Shown here: positions 13,719 through 28,000 of the stretch, one piece after another
Layout of the letters: every line of letters begins with the position of its first letter
Position numbering within the stretch: position 1 is the stretch's first letter
Assembly: GCA_933228675.1 (NCBI GenBank)
Contig: OW121740.1
Span: 33,138,292-33,202,291 of the forward strand
DNA from: Stomorhina lunata
Lineage: Eukaryota; Arthropoda; Insecta; Diptera; Rhiniidae
Direction of reading: 5' to 3'
Length of the DNA stretch: 64,000 nucleotides
Program-made: the position numbers and the translations under genes
Notes under the pieces: generated by a model
What the model saw: the letters and a program-made list of their open reading frames with translations, nothing else
What the model was told of the DNA's origin: nothing
Databases searched by the model: none

Positions 13719-14402
13719 GTTTCACCACCATAGGTGGAAAGGGTATTGTAAATTTGTGCTGTTGTATGTAACGCATAGAAATATTGGTCTTAGACCCACC
13801 TTTGTGTATACCAATAGAATCGCTTCCTAAGTCGATTTAACTTAACACTCCTTCCGCCCGTCTGGCTAGACCCCTATGTACAACTTGTAATCAAAGTACA
13901 GGTCGCAATTCTTAAGATAATTTGATTAAATTTGACAGAGACATTTGTTTTCATAGTTGCTGCTGAAAATGTCTAAGATCATTTCATTATTTTTGGTATC
14001 TCCTATAGTTCTGTTTTCTCAGAATTGAAATTTTATGCTCAAATTTCAGTATATTTTCATGAAATTAAAACAAAAATCAGAGTACCGAGTTTCGTTGAAA
14101 TCGGTTCATATCCCATACAAACTTTTCTGTCAATGTAACTAAAATGCTCGTAGTTCTGAAGATAATTGAAATTTTGTATTTTTTTTTTTTTGCACTTATT
14201 ATTTTTGTATAAACTATAATAAAATTACCAAATTTTGAGACTATCAAATAACAGAAATTGCTTAAATATATATAAGTCTTAAGAAAATTGATGTATGATG
14301 ACAAAATTTAGCTGATATGCAAGAAGAAAAAATATGTGAATATAGTGGTGAAGGGTATTGCATCGTAAGGCTTGACCGACAATAGAACTTCCTTACTTGT
14401 TT
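13719..14402 (+). mobile_element. DINE-like family 2 copy
   Basis: It begins CACCACCATAGGTGGAAAGG and ends with GGTGAAGGGTAT, a short hairpin around GCTTGACCGAC and CTTACTTGTTT. The first half matches the reverse complement of 15536-15830 and the start of 57928-58492. The second half resembles the end of 39290-40038. No protein is encoded. Both ends resemble DINE-1/Helentron-derived elements, and the terminal CTTACTTGTT is shared with family 1. Confidence 0.6.
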
Positions 14403-15535
14403 ATACTAAAGCTAATTTTATTTTTTACATCGGCGGCATGTTAGTGCTATAGAGCTTACCGCCTGAAGTGAATGCTTATGAAGGCGAAACTATTTAAACA
14501 TTAATGTCGCTTTTTAGGATAAAAATATCTATATGATAAATATCATGTATCAGTATCATTTTCTATTATGTTTATTTGTTGAAATATTTACCTAATGACA
14601 ACTGATCTTAAGAATAATGCTTTTTTGGATTTTTAGGTTACAAATAAAAATATTTCTTCTTCCTTTCATTTCTTCTTATTATTTCTTATTTTTTATTTAC
14701 ATTTCGTAGTTGTTTTCCATCACCTCTTTTTTTATAAATATTTTTTTTAAGGCAACCATTTAGTTGGTTAGTTAGTGGCCCCCGGAATTCATTTGTTTTA
14801 GTCGGCAAAATTAACGCATTTTTTTGTTTTATTCCTTCAGCCAACGCCAGATGGTGTTATACTAACGACGATTAATGCTCGACCTCATCACAGACTGCAA
14901 ATGCTTCACTGCAAAAAATAAAATAAAATCTAACGAGCAAGATGATGAAGAAGAATTATATATAAAACACACAAAAAAAAATTAAGCCAAATTGTATAAA
15001 ATGTTAAAAAGACAAAACAAACTTAACTGAAATTCATGTGTTAACAGTTGGTGGTTATTTCCTAATTACAAATCAACTGTAATAAAAATAAAAGAAATTT
15101 AAAGTCAAGACAAGCGGAATGAAAGAAAGTTTTGTTTGCATAAATCGCATAAGGAATAAGTAAAATTAAGTTTAACTGGAATTGTTCTTTTGAAAGAAAT
15201 TTTTACATACAGATGGTTTCTCGAAAATGCTTTTTTTTTGAGTTTCATTTAAACATTTTAGCGTAAATTAACAAATTGGTCGCAAATGGTATTTGTTAAA
15301 TTTGATGGTGAAAGAAACAAGTCCTGTCAAATTAATGTATTATTTTTAATTAACAAACATGACATTCGTTACTTAAAGATGCAAATTGCAAGTTTCGTAA
15401 TACAAATTACAGTGCTACAAAAATTATGTATACAAAAAATAAACTTAAAATTGTTATTATCTTCGGATTTACGAGCGTTTTAGTGAATTTTGTCTCATTT
15501 AGTGCGTTTTGAGAAAAGGACTTGTATGGGAGGGA
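14403..15535. other. AT-rich spacer, no gene seen
   Basis: A 65-codon open frame near 15286-15483 has no recognisable domain. No structured RNA or repeat end was found. Confidence 0.4.
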
Positions 15536-15830
15536 GCTATGGACCAATGGACCGATTATGACGAATTTCAATAGCCATGGTCAAGAAAATGATCTGTGGC
15601 AAATTTCATCATATTATCTTTAGAACTGCGACCTGTAGTTTGATTAAAAGGTTTACATGGGGGTCCAGCCAGCCAGCCAGCCAGCCAGACGGACGGACGG
15701 ACAACGCTAAATCGACTCAGAAAGTGATTCTAAGCCTAAACTAAAAGATGGGTCTAAGACAAATATTTCTATGCGTTACATACATCCCTTTCCACCTATG
15801 GTGCTGAAGGGTATAACAATTTTCAAAAAA
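15536..15830 (-). mobile_element. DINE-like family 2 fragment
   Basis: The minus strand starts TTATACCCTTCAGCACCATA and runs through AACGCATAGAAATATT and a GTCCGTCCGTCC tract, closely following 13719-13950. The GTCCGTCC and GGCTGGCTGG runs are longer here than in the sister copy, a local microsatellite expansion. The 3' half is missing. Confidence 0.65.
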
Positions 15831-15863
15831 TTACAAAATTATCGGAATGTAAATATTATTCAA

Positions 15864-15991
15864 AAAGAAAGATTATTCCCATTTGATCCCAAATCTCCGC
15901 AAACACTTTTTGGCTTTTTATCAATAAATTGGTCTGTTACATTATTAAATAAATAAACAGATTTGGGATCAAATGCGAATAATCATTCTTT
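15864..15991. repeat. 128-bp inverted-repeat element beside array B
   Basis: A 33-nt left arm (15864-15896) containing CATTTGATCCCAAATCT is matched by the inverted right arm (15959-15991) with only a few mismatches. The loop, read on the minus strand, also matches 21035-21115. Array B starts directly after the right arm. Confidence 0.75.
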
Positions 15992-18830
15992 AAAAAAAAA
16001 TTCGACAAAATAATTTTTCGTCAAAAAATAAATATTTCTATAGAAAAAAAGAATTTTTCTATAGAAAAATTTTCGTTAAAAAAATTTTTCTATGCTAAAA
16101 TTTTCGTTAAGAAAAGTTTTTCTATAGAAAAATTTTCGTTAAAAAAATTTTTCTATAGAAAAATTTTTGTTAAAAAAAATTTTTCTATAGAAAAATTTTC
16201 GTTAAAAAAAATTTTTCTATAGAAAAATTTTCGTTAAAAAAATTTTTCTATAGAAAAATTTTCGTTAAAAAAAATTTTTCTATAGAAAAATTTTCGTTAA
16301 AAAAAATTTTTCTATAGAAAAATTTTCGTTAAAAAAAATTTTTCTATAGAAAAATTTTCGTTAAAAAAATTTTTTCTATAGAAAAATTTTCGTTAAAAAA
16401 AATTTTTCTATAGAAAAATTTTCGTTAAAAAAAATTTTTCTATAGAAAAATTTTCGTTAAAAAAAATTTTTCTATAGAAAAATTTTCGTTAAACAAAATT
16501 TTTCTATAGAAAAATTTTCGTTAAAAAAAATTTTTCTATAGAAAAATTTTCTTTAAAAAAAATTTTTCTATACAAAAATTTTCGTTAAAAAAAATTTTTC
16601 TATAGAAAAATTTTCGTTAAAAAAAATTTTTCTATAGAAAAATTTTCGTTAAAAAAAATTTTTCTATAGAAAAATTTTTCTATAGAAAAATTTTCGTTAA
16701 AAAAATTTTTCTATAGAAAAATTTTCGTTAAAAAAAATTTTTCTATAGAAAAATTTTCGTTAAAAAAAATTTTTCTATAGAAAAATTTTCGTTAAAAAAA
16801 ATTTTTCTATAGAAAAATTTTCGTTAAAAAAATTTTTTCTATAGAAAAATTTTCGTTAAAAAAAATTTTTCTATAGAAAAATTTTCGTTAAAAAAAATTT
16901 TTCTATAGAAAAATTTTCGTTAAAAAAAATTTTTCTATAGAAAAATTTTCGTTAAACAAAATTTTTCTATAGAAAAATTTTCGTTAAAAAAAATTTTTCT
17001 ATAGAAAAATTTTCTTTAAAAAAAATTTTTCTATACAAAAATTTTCGTTAAAAAAAATTTTTCTATAGAAAAATTTTCGTTAAAAAAAATTTTTCTATAG
17101 AAAAATTTTCGTTAAAAAAAATTTTTCTATAGAAAAATTTTCGTTAAAAAAAATTTTTCTATAGAAAAATTTTCGTTAAAAAAAATTTTTCTATAGAAAA
17201 ATTTTCGTTAAAAAAAATTTTTCTATAGAAAAATTTTCGTTAAAAAAAATTTTTCTATAGAAAAATTTTCGTTAAAAAAAATTTTTCTATAGAAAAATTT
17301 TCGTTAAAAAAAATTTTTCTATAGAAAAATTTTCGTTAAAAAAAATTTTTCTATAGAAAAATTTTCGTTAAAAAAAATTTTTCTATAGAAAAATTTTCGT
17401 TAAAAAAAATTTTTCTATAGAAAAATTTTCGTTAAAAAAAATTTTTCTATAGAAAAATTTTCGTTAAAAAAAATTTTTCTATAGAAAAATTTTCGTTAAA
17501 AAAAATTTTTCTATAGAAAAATTTTCGTTAAAAAAAATTTTTCTATAGAAAAATTTTCGTTAAAAAAAATTTTTCTATAGAAAAATTTTCGTTAAAAAAA
17601 ATTTTTCTATAGAAAAATTTTCGTTAAAAAAAATTTTTCTATAGAAAAATTTTCGTTAAAAAAAATTTTTCTATAGAAAAATTTTCGTTAAAAAAAATTT
17701 TTCTATAGAAAAATTTTCGTTAAAAAAAATTTTTCTATAGAAAAATTTTCGTTAAAAAAAATTTTTCTATAGAAGAATTTTCGTTAAAAAAATTTTTTCT
17801 ATAGAAGAATTTTCGTTAAAAAAAATTTTTCTATAGAAGAATTTTCGTTAAAAAAAATTTTTCTATAGAAAATTTTCGTTAAAAAAAATTTTTCTATAGA
17901 AAAATTTTCGTTAAAAAAAATTTTTCTATAGAAAAATTTTCGTTAAAAAAAATTTTTCTATAGAAAAATTTTCGTTAAAAAAAATTTTTCTATAGAAAAA
18001 TTTTCGTTAAAAAAAAATATTTCTATAGAAAAATTTTCGTTAAAAAAAATTTTTCTATAGAAAAATTTTCGTTAAAAAAAATTTTTCTATAGAAAAATTT
18101 TCGTTAAAAAAAATTTTTCTATAGAAAAATTTTCGTTAAAAAAAATTTTTCTATAGAAAAATTTTCGTTAAAAAAAATTTTTCTATAGAAAAATTTTCGT
18201 TAAAAAAAATTTTTCTATAGAAAAATTTTCGTTAAAAAAAATGTTTCTATGGAAAAATTTTCATTAAATTAAATTTTTCTATAGAAAAATTTTCGTTAAA
18301 AAAATTTTTTCTATAGAAAAATTTTCGTTAAAAAAATTTTTCTATAGAAAAATTTTTGTTAAAAAAATGTTTCTATAGAAAAATTTTCGTTAAAAAAATT
18401 TTTTCTGTAGAAAAATTTGCGTTAAAAAAAATTTTTCTATGGAAAATTTTTCATAAAATAAAATTTTTCTATATAAAAATTTTCGTTAAAAAAAATTTTT
18501 CTATAGAAAAATTTTCGTTAAAAAAAATTTTTCTATAGAAACATTTTCATTAAAAAAATTTTTCTATAGAAAAATTTTCATTAAAAAAAATTTTTCTATA
18601 GAAAAATTTTCGTTAAAAAAAAAATTTCTATGGAAAATTTTTCATTAAATAAAATTTTTCTATAGAAAAATTTTCGTTAAAAAAAATTTTTTCTATAGAA
18701 AAATTTTCGTTAAAAAAAATTTTTCTGTAGAAAAATTTTCATTAAAAAAAAAATTTTTATAGAAAAAATTTTCGATAACAAAATATTTTAAAATATTTAT
18801 CTATAGATACAGTTTCGATAGAAATATTTT
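15992..18830. repeat. AT minisatellite B, 32-bp unit, ~85 copies
   Basis: A very homogeneous head-to-tail array with unit phase TTTTCGTTAAAA then TTTTTCTATAGAAAAA. The CTATAG-centred core is a perfect palindrome. The unit is mostly 32 bp, sometimes 31. Variants GTTAAACAAAA (16488, 16951), TTTTCTTTAAAA (16551, 17014) and a shifted A/T run (16361, 16824) all recur 463 bp apart, showing a higher-order duplication. The edges are more degenerate than the centre. Confidence 0.95.
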
Positions 18831-20734
18831 TTTTTTATTTTAGGCAGATCCAAAACCTCGCATTATAACCTATTTTACAAAATCTTATTTTGAGTTTCCA
18901 AACTAAAGTTGGGTCAATTTGACCCAAGAAGTATAGTAGGATTAAATAAATATGTAAAGAAACTCTTTCTTTTAGTTAAATAAATTTTCAATATTTAAGT
19001 GTAACTACAATGTATTAAAACAATTTAAGTTGTTTGTCCATTTCTTATTTTTTTTCCATTGCCATTTTTGTTTATGTTTTTATTTTTTTCAATACATCAC
19101 TTCCGTTTGAGTTACGATGAAAAACACAGCATTTGGCTGTTTATTTCTCCAGCAATAATTTTTGTTTACTTATCAAATTATAAGTCCCGGTGTCACCTTT
19201 TGTTCTTCCGGTTTCCGCTGTCATCTTTTCACATTATTATTTATTTTTTATATATTTTTCTTTCTTTTCTAAGGGTAGTTGGTATTTAATTTTAATCCTT
19301 TTAGAATTCTGCAGAACTTTGAGATTTTTTTGCCTTCATTTCATTAAATGCTGATGTTTTCTTCATTCTCTGTACCCCACTCTGCTCCACTTCAGCTATT
19401 TTAATAATTTAACTTATGATGTATATAAGTAAAGTACACCCAACTGGTTAGTAATTTCATATTTTCTATCCTTTTTTTGTTGTTTTATTTGTTATCGCTG
19501 TTGTTGTGCTTTTGTCATTCAAAGTGGACCTTCAGTGGTATTCAGGTGGAATTTTCCTTTATTTAGCTGTTAGTAGTCGAGCATGAACTGGAGTAGAAAA
19601 TGGGGAAAAAAAGAACAAATATTTTATTTAACTTGGGGCAATTTTGCTCTGCAGAGCAAAAAATCAGTAAATGAAGAAAAACTTTTTAATAAAAGTGCAG
19701 AAACTATTTTGTCATTAGTTAAAAATCTAGACGTCATTATGATTATTTATTTTTCGTTTTTCTTTTTTTGTTTAAATGTTGGCTTTTTTAACATATTTAA
19801 TTAATTTTACTCATCATTTCAGATTAAAGTATAGAAAACAAATAATTTAATAAAAGCTTTAATTTAAATTATAAAAGCTCAAACATATGTTTCAGTTTTA
19901 ACCTCCTGTCGCTCAGTTTTTGTATAGCAAAACCTCCTGTAGCTCGTTTTTTCTACAGAAAAACATACTATTGCACAGTGGGTTGAAAATATTTAGGGAA
20001 ATAATCAGAGGTCGGCACAAAGAGAACAGAAAAAAAAACGTCGGCAGAGTTGCCGTCTTCTATATCTGTGGCAATATGAAAAAAAGTTTAACTTGATATA
20101 AGAGAGAATTGAGTTAAGGTTCATTACAGAAGCAAAGACGCTTAATTGTGTTTAGTCCATTTTCAAAAATTCGGATTTCTATCAATGTTATGTACGTTTA
20201 CTTTTTAGCTTAAGTTGTTTGAATAAATAATGAATTGATCAAAACAACTTATGTGCACATATTTCATATATTTCATTCATCATATAACGATTTCGCTAAA
20301 CTTCACTTAAGCATTATAAATGTTGACCTTGAAAAAAAATCATTATTTCCAAACAAATTATGATTACATAAAACTACCCAATATATAACTTTTTATTAAA
20401 ACAGAATACTTTTTATTTACATAGAACCACTTAAGTTACCTAAGGCTCAGTTCAACGCAAATTTCAGTTTCGAAAAAGAGCTTAAGGGGAAAAAACCTAA
20501 AATCTTCCGAATTTAAGATTTTTTTTTTAATTCATCCTTCTTCTCTAATAAACATGTTACCAATATATTAGTTCATAAATTATTAGCAGAAATCAAGCAG
20601 AAGAAAAATTACACAAAATAGTTAATTTTCGACTTAAGCTTTTTTTCCATATTGCCATAGATATATTTAACTAATATAGGTATTTTTTTTAATGTGTAGT
20701 TCTAAAGCTTTAAAAAGAAAAATTTTCTACTCGA
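18831..20734. other. AT-rich spacer, no gene seen
   Basis: Open frames near 19059-19289 and 19583-19804 encode low-complexity, hydrophobic, F/K-rich peptides and are not supported as genes. A 9-bp inverted repeat TTGGGTCAATTTGACCCAA lies at about 18909-18927. Confidence 0.4.
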
Positions 20735-20985
20735 TTTTTGCTTTTTAATATTTTTATCAAAATTTTTTCTATAGAAACTTTTTTATCAAAAGCTTTTTTG
20801 AAAATTTTCTTTAGAAAATTTTCTGTAGAAATTTTTGTTATAAAAAATGTTTCTATAGAAAATTTTATTATCTAAAATTTCTCTATAGAATTTCTTTTTT
20901 TTTTTTAAATTTTTCAACAGAAAATGTATTTATCAAAAAATTTTTTTATCAAAAATTTTTCTATAGAATTTTTTTTTTAAATAAC
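20735..20985. repeat. Degenerate AT minisatellite C
   Basis: Short stretch of diverged TTTCTATAGAAA-type units with TTATCAAAA linkers, related to array A. It lies just left of a copy of the CATTTGATCCCAAATCT element, the same neighbour relation as at array B. Confidence 0.65.
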
Positions 20986-20993
20986 AAAATTGT

Positions 20994-21430
20994 CGGGGTG
21001 AAAATATTATTCAAAAAGAATGACAATTCGCATTTGATCCCAAATCTGTTACATTTATTTATTAATATAACAGAACAATTTATTGATAAAAACCCAAAAA
21101 TGTTTACGGAGAAACCAAAATTCCTCGACGCGTTTCGATGGTTGGTTAGGCCATCGCTTCAGCATATTTTTAACATCAACCTCTGTTTATTTTAAACATC
21201 TTACCCCCCAACCCCCCCCCCCCCCCCTTCTTCAAAGATGTCTGCATATAGTAGCCGACGGCTGCACCAAAAATGTTTACGGAGAAACCAAAATTCCTCG
21301 ACGCGTTTCGATGGTTGGTTAGGCCATCGCTTCAGCATATTTTTAACATAAACCTCTGTTTATTTTAAACATCTTACCCCCCAACCCCCCCCTTCTTCAA
21401 AGCAGTCTGCATATAGTAGCCGACGGCTGC
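20994..21430 (+). repeat. Small-element copy with two 173-bp direct units
   Basis: Starts with the ATTATTCAAAAAGAATGA and CATTTGATCCCAAATCT phrases of 15845-15896. It then has two direct units (from about 21093 and 21266, period 173) each containing TTTACGGAGAAACCAAAATT, CCTCGACGCGTTTCGATGG, TTAGGCCATCGCTTCAGC, a poly-C run and TAGTAGCCGACGGCTGCA. The units are nearly identical apart from poly-C length. No protein is supported. Confidence 0.75.
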
Positions 21431-21604
21431 AGCAAGAATGTGGGAAGTGAAGGAAGATGAAAACTGAAAATTGTTTGTGTTTTGTTCAGTCGATGACCTA
21501 CGCTTTTACTTATGGTTTATGAACATAATTCTGAAAGGTTTTGTTTGTAAAATAAGTAAAAATGCGAGGTTTTCGATCTATCTAAATTGGGAATAATCCT
21601 CCTG

Positions 21605-21672
21605 AAGAGATGGCCTAACCAATCATCGAAACGCGTCGAGGAATTTTGGTTTCTCCGCAAACAATTTTTGTG
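21605..21672 (-). repeat. Inverted copy of the CCTCGACGCGTTTCGATGG unit
   Basis: Reads GATGGCCTAACCAATCATCG then CGCGTCGAGGAATTTTGG on the plus strand, the reverse complement of the core of the 173-bp unit. With the direct units at 21093-21430 it makes a head-to-head arrangement. Confidence 0.7.
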
Positions 21673-21684
21673 TTTTATATTGAT

Positions 21685-21945
21685 TGGTCTGAAAATTTTT
21701 TTAGAAAATTGTTCTACAAAAAAATATTCTTGTTGATAATTTTTATTTTTTTTTTTTAATTTTTCTATACAAATTTTTTTTAGAAAATTTTCTATAAAAA
21801 AAATTTCTATTGAAATTTTTGTTATAAAAAATTTTTCTATAGAAATTTTTTTATAGAAAATTTTTTTATCAAAAAATTTATTATCTAAAATTTTTCTACA
21901 GATTTTTTTTAAATTTTCAATAGAAAAAAATTTCTAAAAGTTTTA
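21685..21945. repeat. Degenerate AT minisatellite D
   Basis: Diverged TTTCTATAGAAA-type units, again directly beside a copy of the small element (21605-21672 on its left, 22010-22085 on its right). Confidence 0.6.
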
Positions 21946-22009
21946 CTGTAGTGTATTGCACTAAGATGCCAATTTATTATTTTATATTTATTATTTATTA
22001 TTTATATTT

Positions 22010-22110
22010 TGATGGAACCAAAAAATGTTGGTGGGGAAACCTTTCCTCGACGCGTTTTGATGGTTGGTTAGGCCATCTCCTAAGGAGGATTATCCCTCAT
22101 TCTAGACAGA
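22010..22110 (+). repeat. Fourth copy of the small-element core
   Basis: Contains CCTCGACGCGTTTTGATGG and TTAGGCCATCTCCTAAGGAG, a diverged direct copy of the 173-bp unit's core. Its right part, GGAGGATTATCCC, is a partial match to the region left of 21605 read in reverse (GGGAATAATCCTCC). Confidence 0.6.
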
Positions 22111-22329
22111 GCGAAAACCACACATTATATCTTAGTTGAGGGACAGAATAAATACGAATTATTGTGCCCATTAAATATCAAACGTTTTTCTAAAGACATT
22201 TTTTTTCTACAGAAAATTGTTTATCAAAAAGTTTTCTATTGAAAATGTTTTTTATTTAAAGTTTTCCAGAATATTTTTCTACAGAAAAATATTTCTAACG
22301 AAAATTGTTCTATTTTTATCGAAAATTCA

Positions 22330-23996
<1,667 letters not shown>

Positions 23997-24032
23997 AGAA
24001 ATAGGCTTCTGGTGGCATGGGCTGCCCTTTTC

Positions 24033-24333
24033 AAGAACTTTTAAGCTGTAAATTCGATTATCATGAAATTTTTTGAGGAGGAGTATTCGAGCTTGAGACT
24101 TATCAGGACGGCAGCTTGCTATATGCTTTGAAAATAAAGCACCTCTTGTTTTTCGAAAATTAAAAACGATCCAAAAGTCTCATTTTTGATCCGATATAAT
24201 AGATTTTTATATATGCAAAACACATTGCTAAACATATGGTTACAGACTCAAAATTCTAACCTTAAGCTCAGATACTCCTCGTTAATAGCCTAGTGAAATT
24301 TCATGATAATCGTGCAAACCGTTTAAAAGTTCC
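24033..24333. mobile_element. ~300-bp foldback element
   Basis: The left arm (24033-24098) with GAACTTTTAA, CGATTATCATGAAATTT and GAGGAGTAT pairs with the right arm (24248-24333) carrying the same words in inverted order. Spacing differs slightly between arms, so the hairpin is imperfect. It adjoins the 5' end of the DINE-like copy at 22330-23996. There is no coding capacity. Confidence 0.7.
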
Positions 24334-24380
24334 CAATTAATTTCCCTAAAATATTTGTTTGAACCCATTGTGTATCGTCT

Positions 24381-25607
24381 ACTTTTTCCTTTGAAAAAAT
24401 TACATTCGCTCCCTTTTTCTATAAACAAAAATCTTAGCGCTCATTGTGATTAATCATAAAATCTTTCAAAAGCTCACCCTATTTTGATATCAAAACCTCA
24501 ATGACAATTCCAATACTATCTAGTACTTGTCTCTTATATTTTCCAAACATGTCTTTGAACTTATTAAAAATTTATTAAATGTTTTTCTGGAACAAGAAAA
24601 TTTATTTACTTATTTATCGAGAACAAAAAAAAAAACACATTATTGAAATTTTACTACCAAAAATTGCTAAATTTTATTAGACAGTAAAATCGATGGGCCA
24701 TAACATTAAACAACAATTATGTGCCTGTTGTTTTCGTGAAACTTTTCTTTTTTCCCGAGTCAGATACATACTCGTATACAAAATTAATATAAATATGTAG
24801 ACTAAAAGCTATTAAAGGACATAAAAAACCAATGAATCACATTCATATATATTATCACTGAATACTCATTAGAAAAACGTGCCTTTAAATGTCCTGTTTG
24901 TTGGCTTTCTTTGGTATATCAATGGCCATAAAAAGAAACTTAGATTTAAGTTTATTAACTGTTTGCTTTTTAATGTCTTTGCATGCAAAAAATAAAAAGA
25001 ATAGCGCCGTAATAGTAAGACGGAACAAGTAGTTAGTATATATGTGTGTATTTATAAATACTGTGGAATATTAAATGGGATGTATGTTATGCTGTTAGTG
25101 GGAAGGGTATGTGTTGCTTTTGTTTATTATAACACATAGAAGTATTGGTCTGATACCGATTAACTCAGAATCGCCAAATTTTATTATATTCCTTCTTACG
25201 ATCAAATATCACAACTGAACCACTACCTTTAAAAATCTGAATTACCCCCATCATAATTTCCTGCACTGTTGTATTACACAACTGTTGTGGGTAACTTTAT
25301 GAAACGGAAGGAAAAATGAACTTAATTTTTACAAAGTTTCCTCAAGTTAATAATGCTCGTAGTAATGCACAAACCAAATTCATAAAAACTATACAATAAC
25401 TATGTTAATGTTGATTTTTATGCCATAGTTTTCTTTCTGTTTTTCGAAATATAAGAAAACATTTTAAACATGTGTTGCTTTGAGAAACTGTTTATTAACT
25501 CTGTTAATACTTACTAGTACAAACGTTTAAACAAATATCTATAGATATTTAAAAATTATATGGACATTTATATATGTACGAGCACATACATTAATTTATA
25601 TATTTTT
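24381..25607. other. AT-rich spacer with a DINE-like family 2 scrap
   Basis: No gene is visible. At about 25088-25220 the words GGAAGGGTAT, AACACATAGAAGTATTGGTCT and CAGAATCGCC resemble the start of DINE-like family 2 (13719). Confidence 0.4.
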
Positions 25608-28000
25608 GTAGTAAAAAATTTTCTATAGAAAAAATTTCGTAGTAAAAAATTTTATATAGAAAAAAATTTCCTAGTAAAAATTTTTCTATAGAAAAAAATT
25701 TCTACTGAATATTTTTCTTCAGAAAAAATTTTCTACTGAAGTTTTTTCTATAAAAAAAAATTTTTGTTGAAAATTTTTCTATCGAAAAAATTTGTAGTGA
25801 AAAGTGTTCAATAGAAAAAATTTTATAGTGAACATTTTTCTATTGCAAAAATTTTCTATTAAATATTTTGCAATAGAAAAAATTTGATAGTAAAAATTTT
25901 TCTATAGAAAAAATTGTGTAGTGAAAATTTTCCTAAAGAAAATATTTTGTAGTTAAAAATTTTTCTATGTAAACAATTTTATAGTCAAAATTTTTCTTAA
26001 GAAATAATATGAAAGTGAAAATTTTTCTATAAAAAAAAATTTTCTAGAAAAGAGTTTTTAGCGAAAGTTATTTTATAGTGAAAGTTTTTCTAGAGAAAAA
26101 ATCTTACAATAAAAACTTTTCTTTCGAAAAAATGAAATGAAAAAAATCTTATATTGAAAGTTTTTGTATAGAATAAATTTTATAGTGAATATTTTTCTTT
26201 AGAAAAAATTTTATAGTGATTATTTTTTAGAAAAAATTTTACAATGAAAATTTTTCTGTAGAAAAAAATTTATAATGAAAATTTTTCTGTCCAAAAAAAT
26301 TTGTAAGTAAAAATATTACTCTTTATTTCTATAGAAAATTTTCCATAGAAAAAATATTCTATCGAAAGTTTTTCTATAGATAAAATTTTATAGTCAAAAT
26401 GTTTCTATACAAAAAAATTTCTAGTTAAAATTTCTCTATACAATAAAATTTGTAGTGAAAATTTGTCTATAGAAAAAATTTTCTAGTGAAAATTTTTCTA
26501 TGGAAAACATTTTCCAGTGAAAATTTTTCTATAGAAAAAATTTGATAGTGAAAATTTTTCTATAGAAAAAATTTGATAGTGAAAATTTTTCTATAGAAAA
26601 AATTTGATAGTAAAAATTTTTCTATAGAAAAAATTTATAGTGAAAACTTTTCTATAGAAAAAATTTTATAGTGAACAATTTTTTATAGCAAATATTTTTT
26701 GAGAAATCTTTTTTATATTAAAAATGATTCTATAGAAAAAATTTTCCAGTGAAAATTTTTCTGTAGAAAAAGTTTTCCATTGAAAATTTTCCTAGAAAAA
26801 ATTTTGCAATGATAATTTTTGTATAGAAAAAATTTTCCAGTGAAAATTTTTTTATAGAAAAAATTTTCTAGTAAAAATTTTTCTATAGAAAAAATTTTCT
26901 AGCAAAAATTTGTCTATAGAAAAAATTTTCTAGTGAAAATTTTTCTGAAGAAAATATTTTCTACAGATAATTTTTCGAAAGAAAAAATTTCGGGTGAAAA
27001 AATTTTCTACTAAAAACTTTTCTATAGAAAAAATTGTATAGTGAAAATTTTTCTATAGAAAAAATTGTATAGTGAAAATTTTTCTATAGAAAAAATTTTA
27101 TAATGAAAATTTTTTTATAAAAAAAAAAATAAGTGAAAATTTTTTTCTCTAGAAAAAATTTTATACTGAAAATTTTTCTATAAAAAACATTTTATAGTGA
27201 AAATTTTTCTATAAAAAAAATTTTATAGCGAAAACTTTTCCATGTACAAAATTTTATAGAAAAAATTTTCTGGAGAAAAAAATTTATAGTAAAAAATTTT
27301 TTAGAGAAAAAATTTATAGTGAAAATTTTCTATTAAAAAAATTTTAAAGCAAAAATCTTTCTTTGTAAAAATTTTATATTGAAATTTTTTCTAGTGAAAA
27401 TTTATCTATAGAACAAATTTTAAAGCGTAAATTTGTGCATAAAAAAATTTTTATAGTGAAAATTTTCTAGAGAAAAAATTTTATAGTGAACATTTTTCTA
27501 TTGAAAAAATTTTTTATGAAAAAAATTTTCTAGTAAAAATATTTCTGTCGTGAAAATATTTTTAGCTAAAATTTTTCTGTTAAAAAAATTTGATAGCGAA
27601 TTTTTTATAGAAAAAATTTTATAGTGAAATTTTTTTTTTATAGAAAAAATGTTATAGTAAAAATTTTCTTATAGCAACAATCTTATAGATAAAATTTTTA
27701 TATAGGAAAAATTTTGTAGTGAAAATATTTCAATAGAAAAAATTTAATAGTTAAAATTTTTCTATAAAAAAAGCTTTATAGAGAAAATTTTTATATAACA
27801 AACATTTTGTAGTGAATATATTTCTATAAAAAATTTTCAAGTGAGAATTTTTTAGAAAAAAAATTATAGTAAAATTTTTAAGTAAAAATGTTCCTATAGA
27901 AAATGTTTGATACTGAAAATTTTATAGGAAAAAATTTTTATATTGAAAAAATTTTATAGCGAAAATGTTTCTATTGAATATATATTAAAGTCAATATTTT
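25608..28000. repeat. AT minisatellite G, ~31 bp, ~75 diverged copies
   Basis: The unit has core TTTTTCTATAGAAAAA and linker TTTNATAGTGAAAA, e.g. regular 31-bp spacing near 26529-26640. Divergence is high at both edges and lowest around 26460-26660 and 27000-27110. The core is the same palindrome as arrays A and B, with a different linker. Confidence 0.9.

Noticed and set aside
18356..18538. K/F/I-rich open frame in minisatellite B
   Set aside because: It arises where unit length variation keeps one frame open; no start context or conservation can be argued.
12157..18830. The regular palindromic 32-bp repeats superficially resemble a CRISPR array
   Set aside because: There are no unique spacers: linkers are the same in every unit, units are contiguous, no cas-like genes occur, and the genome is eukaryotic.
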